Part shown: piece after piece, positions 1 to 10,069 of the stretch | How positions within the stretch are numbered: the first letter of the stretch is position 1 | Layout: the number at the start of each line of letters is the position of its first letter | Assembly: GCA_001466705.2 (NCBI GenBank) | Contig: LATX02000089.1 | Span: forward strand, 434,001-498,000 | Length of the DNA stretch: 64,000 nt | Reading direction: 5' to 3' | DNA from: Moniliophthora roreri | Taxonomy: Eukaryota; Basidiomycota; Agaricomycetes; Agaricales; Marasmiaceae | Notes under the pieces: model-generated | Told to the model about the DNA's origin: nothing | What the model saw: the letters and a program-made list of their open reading frames with translations, nothing else | Databases searched by the model: none | Translations under genes and position numbers: made by a program

Positions 1-667
1 AGCCTTCCGGAATCCTAATGATGCAGATCACAGATGTCCTACACATGTACAGGAACAATTGAGAGGTTCTTCGCGGTTAAAGCTTTCGCGGGAGCTGACT
101 CAATAGATTTTTGAGAACAGGAAATCAGCGACGTAGGGAACCCGGATGAAATACAACAACACACCTCATCCTCGCGTAGGCAGCTATTCGCCTTTATCTG
201 CGATATCAATAACCATAATCCAATTGGTTGGAGAACGCGAGATGGGAAAGCGAAAGCAGAGAATTCCTATTAATAGAAAGCGACATCATTGTCTCCAGGT
301 ACGACTCGCGGACACGAGAGGCGGATAGTCCAAGGAAAAAAGACATGTTCATGCCCTTGGAAAGTACTAACGCCCCTCGAGTAAGAACATGCAACCCGAT
401 AGTCAACATTATACCTTCCGATGAAGAGCATTCATTTCTCCAGCTCTGACCATGACTAATGAACCTGGACGCAGACAGAACATGAAGCGGACGCACCTAT
501 AGCTACATGAATCCAATACTTTAACTTTCGAAGATCCGGTGAATGCAGGCGAACGAAACGAACACTGGTTTCTCATACAATTGCAGAGAAACAGCCTACA
601 GAAGAAAAAATCCATCAGACGGGGAGCTGTGCGTTGGAAAGGAAACGAGAATACACAGCTAGATGAA
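1..667. other. No recognisable gene
   Basis: Open frames here are short and overlap on both strands. None shows a known motif or a convincing splice structure. Base composition is ordinary, with frequent CpG, unlike the CpG-poor stretch that begins near 850. Confidence 0.4.
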
Positions 668-880
668 CATCGCTGCGTCGCCAAGGCGATGGTGGCTGAA
701 AGAGGGCCCCGCGCGTGGGTAAATCTTACATCACCTTCTTTCCTTTCACGATCATCACAAACATGGCTCACGAGTCTCCCTCTCTGCATGTTGCTTTCGA
801 AAATTGCCAAAAGAAGGACCGAGGTCAAGGTAAATTCCAGTATGTTTGCTAATCAACCATCACTCTGTTACTCCATCTTA
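668..880 (+). repeat. Dispersed repeat, copy 1 of 3
   Basis: This segment shares a core (cgtgggtaaatctgacatca and nearby bases) with segments near 6140 and 9528, all in the same orientation. Copies 1 and 2 also share a downstream part that includes caaggt and tatgtttgcta. Divergence is moderate, so the copies are old. It could be a fragment of a mobile element or a shared upstream region of a lost gene; no coding function is visible. Confidence 0.5.
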
Positions 881-1776
881 CTTGCAGGCCAGATCAGACA
901 GGCTGTTCCTTCACTGCAACTTTATACATCTGGAGAACAGGGCTTTGGATCTTACTTTCAGACATTGGACTTGTACTTTTGGGCAATGCAGCAGAAGAAA
1001 CCTCATTAGGCTCACATTATGCTTAGTATCTCCACATCATAATCTGTGTTTTGAGGGTCCTGTGCATATGTCTCATCAAATCAGGCTAATCTCAGAAACT
1101 GCTGCTCAGGCTTCATCTTACTTGAATGACTTCAGTATTACAAGTCCAATGACAATCTCTTGTTCATTTCAGACTCCTAGTATCATAGTATTCCTCCTCT
1201 GTCTTGCCTCTGCTAGTACTTGAACCCCTCTCTCAACTAGGAGCATGCAGCCAGCTCATGGTCATCCACTCCAACAGATTCACCTTCAGTCATATTTCCC
1301 AAGTGATTTCTATCCACTGATTACCCCATTCAATATCTGTTCTTGACCACTAAAAGCAGCACCTGGATTCACAAAATTACAAGCAACATTGTTCCCAATG
1401 TCTTGCCCACTATGCTTTTGTGTTGAAGTGTCAAATTTGCCTTGGAACCTAATGGAGGAAGGGTTCACATGGTCAACATGGTCTCCTATATCAATTGCTC
1501 AGACTTCATGCACCTGATGTCCCAATGGATGAGACATCAGACACTCAACTGGCACTGCAAAATTCACAATTGGCCAATTGAGTCATATGCCCATCTTCAT
1601 CATTTTCATCTCCAAACATTCAGTCTCAGGCCCCTGCAGACACCAAGATGTACTTGACATTATCTCATTGCTCTACTGTCTACACTGGTTGAGGCTCCAA
1701 TATGTACTACATTTGAACTCTGTACATGGAATTCACAAACTGGGTTTATAGTAGTGGCAGCAGATACTAAGGCAAT
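881..1776. other. CpG-poor stretch, no gene recognised
   Basis: The stretch has almost no CG dinucleotides and many TG and CA, continuous with the CpG-poor gene that follows. No frame gives a recognisable protein. It probably contains the 3' flank of the membrane-protein gene on the minus strand. Confidence 0.4.
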
Positions 1777-3325
1777 CTATGCAGAGTTTTGCCAGTCTGG
1801 ATTTTGAATTCTCCCTGCTGATGACCTAGCCTCAACATCAACCACCTGTATATGTGATCTAGTATCTGAATTCTCAGGTCCTGGACCTGCACCATTGGCA
1901 AAGTGAAGACTTGACACAACTTGGTTCATGCTTGTATGTTCAACAGTTTTGCCACCAGCTGCCCGTATAATGATCAATGTTGGGGCAATTCCCTATGAGT
2001 AGTATTTCAAGTTAGTTGGCAACACAAACAGAAGGGTCTGACATACAGCAACTTGATATGTGACTATCATAACTGAAAAAGGTGCTATACCATGAGCATC
2101 TGGATCAGCCAATAAAGCATAAATAGTGCTAGTGGTAAGGAAGATGGGGTATAGGATCCCACTCTCAAGGCTAGCAAGTTATAATTGAGAACAAACCCTA
2201 TAAATGAAAGGAGAGTTGAGAAACATACATAATAGCCACAATTATGTTATACTTGGTTTTAATAGCAGGTCCCATATGTTTTCGTGCTTCTCGGCTAATC
2301 CACCATATGCGACCAGCTATAGGAAGTTAATGTCCATTTTTTGCAGATCAGACAGTACTAACCTGTAAGCAATGTCAAAATGACATTAACACCCATATCT
2401 GCAAGCCAGAATGCAGTGTCTATAGTATCCCCCTGGGTGTATAGCTGCCATCTTGCTTGACTAGTAGTGTTGCTGGCACCAATAACCATGAATGCAGAGC
2501 CAATGATTTCACAGACTAGTGCCAGTGCCAGAATGAGCCATATAATGCAACCAAACTAAGGGAAGACTTACTAGCTAGCAAAAGCATCACAAAGATAAGT
2601 GGGAATGCAATCCATTTTGATGAGCCCCATATCACATAGCAACGATGAAGCTGAGAGATTCAAGAATGAGCTTGAGAATCTATAAGAATTACCATAAGGG
2701 ACATACTAGCATTAAATTCACTATAGTCCTATCTCATATAGATTAGCCAGTAAATTCATATGCACAAACAAAATGAGCTTACACCAAGCATAGTGGCAGA
2801 ATCTGCTGAAGGCCACTGGAACACCATCAGTTGTGACAAGTCCATGTAATGGACTTCCCTACATACATTGTGATTGTCTTTGCATTATCATGATACAAAT
2901 ATGCCGAAAATGATGCCCAATTCCGATTTTTGGTAAATGTGAATGCCAGGGTTGCTTGTCGGGCACTGACAAATATCTCCACAATGTTGAAAGCACTTGT
3001 CAGGGTAAAAAGGGCTATGGTAAAGAAGATATAAAGTGCTCGATTTGGGCGATCCTGTCGGTGGATGAGGATATGGAGTGAAATAATGAATAAGACAGTG
3101 TAGATGCCTGGTGCAGGTTGCATGTCAGATGCCCATAGTGACTACTGAAGGGTTTGACTTTACCATAGACATAAAGCATAACCTAGAGAAATGGCAGAGC
3201 ACTGAGAAAGAGGAGGCTGAGAGGAAGAGAAAACATACAGTGAGATTTACCAGTGGCCGCACTAGGATAGCAGTGATTGAATTAAAAGGTGCAATATCTT
3301 CTTCTGTTACAGTGGAGTTGGGCAT
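1777..3325 (-). CDS. Multi-pass (probably 7-TM) fungal membrane protein
   Basis: This is a spliced minus-strand gene for an integral membrane protein of a family common in Agaricomycetes; its function is unknown. The start chosen at 3325 gives a 25-residue first exon (MPNSTVTEEDIA...) ending at 3251, and the second exon begins at 3141. Recognisable parts in order are a hydrophobic helix around GIYTVLFIISLHIL, an RPNRALYIFFTIALFTL helix, an NTTSQARWQLYTQGDTID loop, helices with VNVILTLLTG and RIWWISREARKHMGP, then ESGILYPI, and a final GIAPTLIIIRAA helix. A hydrophilic tail ends at 1777. Introns near 2250-2200, 2090-2000 and elsewhere have GT..AG ends and keep the frame open. The whole gene is poor in CpG yet shows no stop. 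A TATA box lies about 46 bases upstream of the start. It resembles the 7-TM layout of fungal receptor-like proteins, but no ligand can be inferred. Confidence 0.72.
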
Positions 3326-3368
3326 AGTACCAGGTCACAGTGTGAAGGATGCAATGAATCAAGACTTA

Positions 3369-3379
3369 CTTTTATATGC
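3369..3379 (-). promoter_or_regulatory. TATA box of the membrane-protein gene
   Basis: On the minus strand this reads CATATAAAAGT, about 46 bases upstream of the ATG at 3325. The GH76-like gene at 14.6 kb has an equivalent box at the same spacing, and the bases around both boxes are similar. This supports both start choices. Confidence 0.55.
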
Positions 3380-3454
3380 TCTGTTTGAACTGCTTTGTGC
3401 CAAAGGTACAAGGATCCCTGTTCCTTCAGCTCAAGTGAGTAGTCTAGTATCAGA

Positions 3455-3540
3455 TGGATGAATGAAAATCACCTACCAATGGATTGGAGTAGGGAAAATG
3501 AGGTTAATACCATCTCTGGCGGGTCTGAGTCACAGGCTCG
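3455..3540 (-). promoter_or_regulatory. Upstream element shared with the GH76-like gene
   Basis: This 85-base segment resembles 14885-14965. Shared stretches include gatggatgaat and ctctggcgggtctgagtcac (the other copy has T for C and A for G at single places). It lies 130-215 bases upstream of one start and about 257-340 bases upstream of the other. It could be a common regulatory element or a remnant of the same mobile sequence. Confidence 0.45.
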
Positions 3541-3799
3541 TGTCGGTAATGTGAGCTGAGCTGTCTCCCAAGGTGAGAAAACATCGCGGAGAGGTTTGGA
3601 TGGCGGTGGTTAGCGGCTCACATGTATGGTCATCAATCATTTCGAGAGCTGCGATACCCAAGTGTCTTTAAAGACAGCAACTTTCAGTGGAATATTTATT
3701 TACATAATTCATAATAGCTGAACTCTCCTCCAGCAATGAGAAACTTTGATGGATCTACCGAATATATGGCTGGGCCGAGATGGGTGATGGCAGCAGTTG

Positions 3800-4460
3800 T
3801 GTGATCAAAACTTGAGCGCTTGAGCGTGTATGAAAGCGGCATGTGGCAAGGACCTCACAGCCCGGATCAATGCCTCAACGATCGCACTAGGCTGTTCAGT
3901 CTTTCCATCGCTCGTCGTTGCTTGGTATCCCACAGCTATAAGGCAGTCCATGACCCCAGTCTTATTCAGCACCATAGAAACATGTCGTACTATCGACACC
4001 CAATCAACCTCCTTCCCGCCTCTTGAATCTCTTCCACCGGTTCACCCTTGCTGAAATCAATTGGGGACGCCCAATCTCCTTCGAGTCGTCTCTACCGACA
4101 CTCGATCGAACACACACACACACATCAGAAGCTTCACATCAAACAGCGGAATATGTAGCTATAAGCTCAACATCCTCAGCTCCGGAGACTACTATAGTTT
4201 CACCGGGTCGGAAGCCAGAGACTTGGACACCGTGCCAACCTGTATGGAAGATGTCTGCCAGAAGAGCGAACCCTTCATGTTCTGTTCCAGCGGGTAGTTT
4301 GAATGTGTTGAAGTCGGTGAAGAGTGCTTGGCTGTATTCCTGTTTGCGAGGCTTGAGATTGGGAGCGACGTGCGCGAGTTAGGTATACTCACGGCTTGTC
4401 CGTCTGGATATGGCCCCATAGCCACGTACTGGTGAGCCGGGATAGGTATAGAATACCTCG
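3800..4460 (-). pseudogene. Zinc alcohol/formaldehyde dehydrogenase fragment
   Basis: Read on the minus strand, pieces match the glutathione-independent formaldehyde dehydrogenase branch of medium-chain zinc alcohol dehydrogenases. From 4445 down there is YVAMGPYPDGQA followed by an intron. Next comes TDFNTFKLPAGTEHEGF then ALLADIFHTGWHGVQ, the segment leading into the nucleotide-binding fold, followed by FRPGETIVVSGAEDVELIA. A TGA then stops the frame near 4150. Further down come DWASPIDFSKGEPVEEI and, at 3999-3805, GVMDCLIAVGYQATTSDGK. The N-terminal catalytic zinc region and the C-terminus are not found. The GxGxxG turn reads SGAEDV instead of the usual glycine-rich form. The stops and lost ends indicate a decayed gene, although unusual introns could explain part of the breakage. 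Confidence 0.65.
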
Positions 4461-4559
4461 GAAACCGTTGTCGGCAGCGTAGGAGGCGCTGAAGCAGGAG
4501 CGAGAGCAGGCGCGGTAACAGTCGCAACACTACTGGTGGTAGATGTACTCTTCGAATAA

Positions 4560-5591
4560 TCAAACGATGTCAACGACGGCGTCAGAGAGCAGCTGTCCTT
4601 GTCTCTGGTGCGTTTCTACGCCAGTGAGCAGCAACGCATTACCGGTGCCACTCGTGCCTGTAAGGCTTAAACCGACACTACCAATGGCACCGACGGGTAC
4701 ACCATCGACATCTCCAATAACACCCATCCAGCCACGGCTAGAGGTGGCCGAGCGTGTGATTTGTCTCGTTGCCGGCGAACGGCGAACTTCTGGAAGCTTG
4801 GATTTGTTTGAGAGTTCGGATCTGGATGGAGAGATGTAAGGAAAGATATTAGCGTGTTGTATAGGCGAAAGGCATAATGAAAGGACGAGAAAGCTCAGCG
4901 GGAGCCAAAGAGCAAGGAAGAGGGCACTTACAGAGACATGCCCAGTGCCTCTTGCAACTCGGCATCATATCCTTCGGCCTGCTTCAGGACCTCAACTCCC
5001 CCAGGTATCGTTCCAAGAATGTGACTGTTTTTGGAGAAAGATGTAGACAAAATTGAATGCCCTATTGCATGCATCAGCTACTTGGAGCGAATAGAAGCAC
5101 GCAAAAGACACCTACTCAGTCAACTTGGAAATAGGCACCCCCAGCTCTTCCATCACCCGGTCACCGGCCTCCTCGACTTCCTCACGAACATTGAGAAGGA
5201 TATCGACAGCGCTCAGCAAGACGAAGGGATTGTGGTCTGTTCAGCCATACGATATTCCTTGTTAGCATTGGTCTACGAAAGCATGAAAAAGACGTACGTC
5301 GGCCATTTGCAACGAGTCCCAGATCATCAACAGCGTCCTAGCACATGCACTAAGCCGAGAAATTGGCGGAAATTCGAGCATATCGACGGAAAGGGCGAGA
5401 GCTTCGTGGGTGACATCAAGAGCTGCCAAGGACTGAGCGAGCAGCCACGTAGACCACACTATACGGCACATAGTGAGTATAAGACGTGTCAACAAACGGA
5501 AAAGTCTGTAAACACACCTGTTTAGCGAGATTCCATCCTTCAGCCCGCTCCGGAGGTACCTTTTCGTCATCACTTTTGACATCCTTCTCAA
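4560..5591 (-). CDS. Spliced helical protein, possibly MLKL/HeLo-like adaptor domain
   Basis: Several exons on the minus strand join in one sense. From about 5480 to 5280 comes SLAALDVTHEALALSVDML, then SACARTLLMIWDSLQMAD. After a short intron (5220-5130) comes NPFVLLSAVDILLNVREE followed by VEEAGDRVMEELGVPISKL. Later exons give GTIPGGVEVLKQAEGYDAEL and QEALGMSLSELSNKSKLPEV, then a Gly/Ser-rich tail ending at a TGA at 4560. The pattern (small-residue helix with LLxIWDSLQ, a middle helix with ILLxVREE and AG, then YDAELQEALG) is like the four-helix N-terminal domain found ahead of kinases and NLR partners in Agaricomycetes and grouped with MLKL/HeLo-like domains. That assignment is inferred from memory of the pattern. 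No kinase domain follows. The start at 5591 is a guess; further exons may lie up to 5890. Confidence 0.4.
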
Positions 5592-5891
5592 CCCAGGGCC
5601 TTCTCTCTCATTGTTTTTTCCTTCTTGTTCCCAAACCCTGGCAACGATTTGACCAGCTTAAAGGTGTACTGCCTGGCGGTGTCGGAGTCCCGGTACCGGT
5701 AATTGAGTCTAACCTTCCCGGAAATTTCGAGCAAGACCGTGATCCAAGTCGAAAAGTCGATGTAGACGTGTTAAATTTGGGGACTGGATACTGATGTTGA
5801 GGAGAAGGTAGAGATGAAAAGGATTGATTTGGGTTGACGATGGAGGTTGAAAGGTATGTTCCGAGGACGATGAAATGGTAATTCCGCTCAA

Positions 5892-7080
5892 TGGTGAGCT
5901 CTATGATGGGGTATTGACATGAGAATGACCTCTTTGGCGAGTTCTAGGCGAGCTTATTGCCGAGGATGACGATGAGGAAAGGGAGTAGAGAATGGTGGGT
6001 CATTTAGGTAATGGGCTCACGGTGGACAATGGCGAAGAAGCTGTTAAAAATCGATTACCGACAGTGAGGAAAAGGTGTTGCTCGCTATGTACGACGACGT
6101 CGAAGCAAGAAAAGAATGACTGGCAGATGTCATAGCGACGAAGAGGCGCCGAGCGTGGGTAAACCTGACATCACCTTCTTTCCTTCACGACACGATCATC
6201 TCCGGCTTCCGAGTCTCCCTTTCCACAAAAAAGAACACGAAGATTCACACAAAGGAGATCAAGGTCAAGATGAATTTCCTGTATGTTTGCTAAACAACTG
6301 TCACTCTCTGATTTAGCATTGGCGTACTAGGAAGAACGACGTTCTCTATAGTATGTCATGCACTTGATAGATCTATAAGTTTCGAATGCTCAATATGGGT
6401 CTCTGCTGCCAGTAGGTAAAGACCGAGCGACAACAAGTTATGAGAAGAAGCCTTCTTGGCCCGTGACTCCATCAAACTGCAATGGTCTTTGCGCTCCCGG
6501 TATAGTCCCACCTACCACGTGTAGCGAAGCTATAACAGCCATAAGTATAGGCTGCGATGCTACCCGGCTGCCGAAAAACAACATTAGCAGCCAATTGTAG
6601 TTCGCATACATCCTGTGGGTTGTCAAGTGATCTAGATTACGACTGGGTCGGGCAGAGAATTCTCAGGATTCCGAAGCATGAACGTTAAGAATAGCAAGAA
6701 CTCGTTGATGCAAATAGTATGACAAAGGGTCCCCATTGATGGTAATTTGCTAGGTGGTTTCGCTGGTAGGTGCTACCCGCCGATTCATGAGATTCATACA
6801 GTCTTAAGCAAGCTGACGTCCTTTTCCGATATCATGTAGCCATAAATGTGGACCGAGTTTGCGTTGTTCAAGTTCCAAAAATTTCCATTCACTCCGAAGA
6901 AGAAAGGAATCTCCGGCGCCCGCACATGACGTGTCTCATGAAAGTAGACTTAAGTAAAATCGTCTTCCAAACCACTGCCATTACATACCCCAAGGATCAT
7001 GCCCATTACCAAGCCCAGCATCCACGCGACTACCCCAGAAACTGAATAGCTGCTTCGCGCACAGTATAGATACCAACAGA
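5892..7080. other. Intergenic, contains a dispersed repeat
   Basis: No gene is recognised. The only structured part is the repeat copy at 6140-6295. The last 300 bases form the upstream region of the tannase gene. Confidence 0.4.
6140..6295 (+). repeat. Dispersed repeat, copy 2 of 3
   Basis: It shares the cgtgggtaaa and catcaccttctttcctt core with copies near 668 and 9528. With copy 1 it also shares the following gatcaaggtcaa and tatgtttgcta part. No coding potential is evident. Confidence 0.5.
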
Positions 7081-7140
7081 ATGCTTCACGAGTTCTTACA
7101 GCTCTTGGACGGTTTTTACCCCAGCTTCCGCAAGCCCCCG

Positions 7141-8868
7141 ATGCTCTTTCCAATACTAGGTCTATCCTTGAACTCAACATTCAATTTCGATTCGGCATGT
7201 TCAGCCATAGGAGCTCAAGTCGCTAGCATTCAGAATGCCAGCCTCGTTCTATCCGATGCTGTGCCTGCTGGAACCAATTTGACATTCCCAAACCTCGACG
7301 ACTCTTGTGGGTCAAAATCGCAGGTGGTTCCGGCAGATATCTGTCGAGTGGCTTTGAACTTCATTACATCAGAAACTTCAGGGATCTATATGGAGAGCTG
7401 GCTGCCTAGGAATTGGACAGGTTGGTTTTTAAGTACGGGCAACGGCGGTTTGGGTGGATGTGAGTAGCAGCTTTTTCTCGTTTCGGGCTTTAGTTTACCG
7501 ACGGTTTTCAAAGGCGTAGCATATGGGGATATGGCGTATACTTCGGCCTTGGGCTTCGCTGCGGTCGGAGCTAATAATGGTCACGATGGAAACACCGGTG
7601 CACCATTCGAGAACAAACCTGAAGTTGTCGCAGATTTTGTTTACAGATCGTGCGTACTGGCACTGTCAAGCTATCGTAATAATGACTTTTGTTCTCAGAA
7701 TTCACACCAACGTCGTTGTCGGCAAGGAAATCACACGGTTATTCTATGGAACCTCTCATGACAAATCCTACTACTTTGGATGCTCCACCGGAGGCCGTCA
7801 GGGTATGAAATCTGTTCAAGACTTTCCAGAAGACTTCGATGGTGTCATTGCTGGTGCACCAGCTGCAGACATGCTGGGTCTCTTTGGCTGGAGCGGACGT
7901 TTCCTCAGTCTGACTGGCGTTCCTGGGCAACCTTCATTCATACCCCTCGATCTTTGGCGCGGCCTCATTAGCGAGAACGTGCTCACGCAATGCGACGGAA
8001 TTGACGGTGTACTTGATGGAATCATCGAGGATCCCAATCTATGCAATTACGATCCATCGGTGCTCCTCTGTAAAGACGAGCAAACCACGAACTGCTTGAC
8101 AGGGACGCAGGTCGAGACTGTCCGTGGTATATATAGCGCGTTCAGGGACTTTGAAGGCAAGGTCCTTTACCCAAGACAGCAGCCTGGTGCAGAAAGCCTG
8201 GCTGTTATGTTTTACGATGGGACGCCATTCAAGTATGGTTCTGTGAGATCTATCCTTTATTTCCTCATTTACTACGTTACTGATGTTATCTATAGGACTG
8301 GTTCCGCTACGTCATTTACAACACATCCTTCGACATTTCCCATGTTACCATGCCCGAGCACTTACACGCTATTGCTGTAGACACACTCAATGTCTCGACC
8401 TGGAAAGGCGATATCTCAGCTTTCCGAGAGCGAAACGGCAAGCTCATCACTTATCACGGACAGCAGGATGGTCTTATTTCACCCATCAATTCCGAGCGGT
8501 ATTACGAACATGTCTCGAGTACCATGGGGCTCTCACCATCATCTTTGGATAATTTTTATCGGTTGTTCAGGATCAGTGGTATGGGACACTGCTCAGGCGG
8601 TACGGGTGCATCAGAGATCGGAGGGCAAGGATCTGTTGCCGGAAATACAAAGTTGGATCCGGAGAGTAATATCTTGACAGCGTTAGTGAGATGGGTTGAG
8701 GAAGGTGTTGCGCCGGATACGATTCTTGGATCCAAGTTTAATAATGGGAGCATATCATCGGGTGTGGCTTTCAGCAGGCGTCATTGTCGATATCCATATA
8801 GGAACACTTACGATGGAATCGGGGATAGCACCAAACCGGAAAGTTGGACATGTAAATTACCAGAATAG
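7141..8868 (+). CDS. Tannase / feruloyl esterase family protein, secreted
   Basis: This serine hydrolase of the tannase family cleaves ester bonds of gallates or feruloylated plant polymers and is normally secreted. Exons 7141-7459, 7514-7649, 7699-8242 and 8296-8868 join in frame at GT..AG sites. Near the N-terminus are AAGTNLTFPNL-like (PAGTNLTFPNLDDSCG) and MESWLPRNWTGWFLSTGNGG blocks. The nucleophile elbow is YFGCSTGGRQG. The acidic residue is in HGQQDGLI and the histidine in ISGMGHCSGG, so the family's CS-D-HC set with its Cys-Cys bond is present. The C-terminus HCRYPYRNTYDG..ESWTCK is usual for the family. Several N-x-S/T sites are visible. The ATG at 7141 gives a short hydrophobic start; an in-frame ATG at 7081 or an upstream signal exon is possible. 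No defect is seen. Confidence 0.9.
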
Positions 8869-9527
8869 TTATACTTATTTGGAGATAACCATGATACGGT
8901 ACTTCTACGAGATCAGCCCTATAGTATCATTCGTCGGACAGTCCTTTTGAGCTCATCGTGAAGTGTGTACACAAGTTTGGCTACCCCCACATCCTTCTCG
9001 ATCTTGCCGTTTGACATTCCCAGAGTTCTAAAGAGCCCATCCGAGTCAGTTATACAGTCAAGCGCCTCATTCAAGATCGATAGCGAGTCGCAAATGATAT
9101 CCAAAATGAGGATTTTAAACAAGCCTGTTCTTCGCTCTAAGCATTGATACTACTATTCCTTAAATCCCCCTACCTTCTCAGTTACAATCCATGGTGCCAA
9201 CGATCGCGTACGTCTATATGTCTCCAAATTCACACCCTTTTCTATCAAAAACAAACGTTCAGCGACCGAACGCGTTGGAATAAATGCGGAATACATCACT
9301 TTCTCTCCAGCCTGGGCTCTGCACTGATCAACTTCCCGTATAGCATTTCCAAAGACACATGATCATTGCCATACTCGACTCGGACTGTAACTCACCTTGA
9401 TGTGAACGAAGCTACCGCCACCACCAAGAATATTGAAAACCCGCGTTTCATTATCCGTCGTCAGTGTACGATAGAAGGAATAACACGGGGCTGCTGTAAA
9501 AAGGAATAGCTACATAGTTACGTTGCC

Positions 9528-9640
9528 AAGGCGATGATGACACTGACCTCGGGGAAGAAAGACTCGGAGGCGCCGCACGTGGGTAAATCTGACATCACCT
9601 TTCCCTTCACGATCACAAACCCCGGCTCCCCCTTGTCCGC
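9528..9640 (+). repeat. Dispersed repeat, copy 3 of 3
   Basis: It shares gcgccg.acgtgggtaaa and ctgacatcacc with copies at 668 and 6140, and gttgccaaggcgatg with copy 1. It is shorter than the others on its 3' side. Confidence 0.45.
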
Positions 9641-9782
9641 TACAAGAAAACACCCTGCGAGGATGCAACAAAGTATCCTAGCACCCGATGGTCGATTCCT
9701 CCGTCGATGTCGCCTCGCCGCAATATGAGGAAGCCGAGCCGTTGTATACAGGACGGCGTCGCAAAAGAGAAAAAAGGTGGAT

Positions 9783-9902
9783 GGGGAGAGAATGCTGGAA
9801 TATGGGTGGTTATCACGTCCGCTTAGCATCAGACGACAACTAAAGGAACGTTAACTTGGGGGGGGGGGGGGGGGGGGGGTGCTGGGTTCGATTCCCAATG
9901 TC
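9783..9902 (+). other. tRNA-Ala(AGC)-like remnant split by a G tract
   Basis: The segment tccgcttagcat matches the anticodon arm of fungal tRNA-Ala(AGC), and gctgggttcgattccca at 9881-9897 is a good T arm with an internal B box. Between them lie about 50 extra bases including 22 G in a row. The 5' half (ggtggttatcacg) resembles a D arm but of another tRNA type. A functional tRNA is unlikely. It may be a broken gene or the head of a tRNA-derived SINE. Confidence 0.3.
9858..9879 (+). repeat. 22-base homopolymer of G
   Basis: An unbroken run of 22 G. Length may be uncertain because sequencing of such runs is error-prone. On RNA or single-stranded DNA it could form a quadruplex. Confidence 0.9.
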
Positions 9903-9947
9903 CATTGGAGATGCGTTCGTTTTGGTGCGGAAAGTGCCGTAAAAGAG

Positions 9948-10069
9948 CTTGATAATATAGCAAGTTCCATCGCTAAAGAGCGGAGGTGGAGGAAACTTCA
10001 CCACCATCGCGTATGAGTACGTTTCCTCCACCTCCGCTCTTTAGCGATGGAGCTTGCTATATTATCGAG
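9948..10069. repeat. Long hairpin, 49-bp arms, 24-base loop
   Basis: Arm 9948-9996 and arm 10021-10069 are reverse complements except for two positions. The arms contain ctaaagagcggaggtggagg. It may be the fold-back end of a mobile element or a small RNA source; it starts 45 bases after the tRNA-like T arm. Confidence 0.9.

Noticed and set aside
4109..4124. Short CA repeat as a regulatory site
   Set aside because: Only about seven units, within the dehydrogenase remnant; a chance microsatellite.
9948..10069. The hairpin as a transcription terminator
   Set aside because: Arms of 49 bp in a fungal genome away from any gene end do not fit that role.
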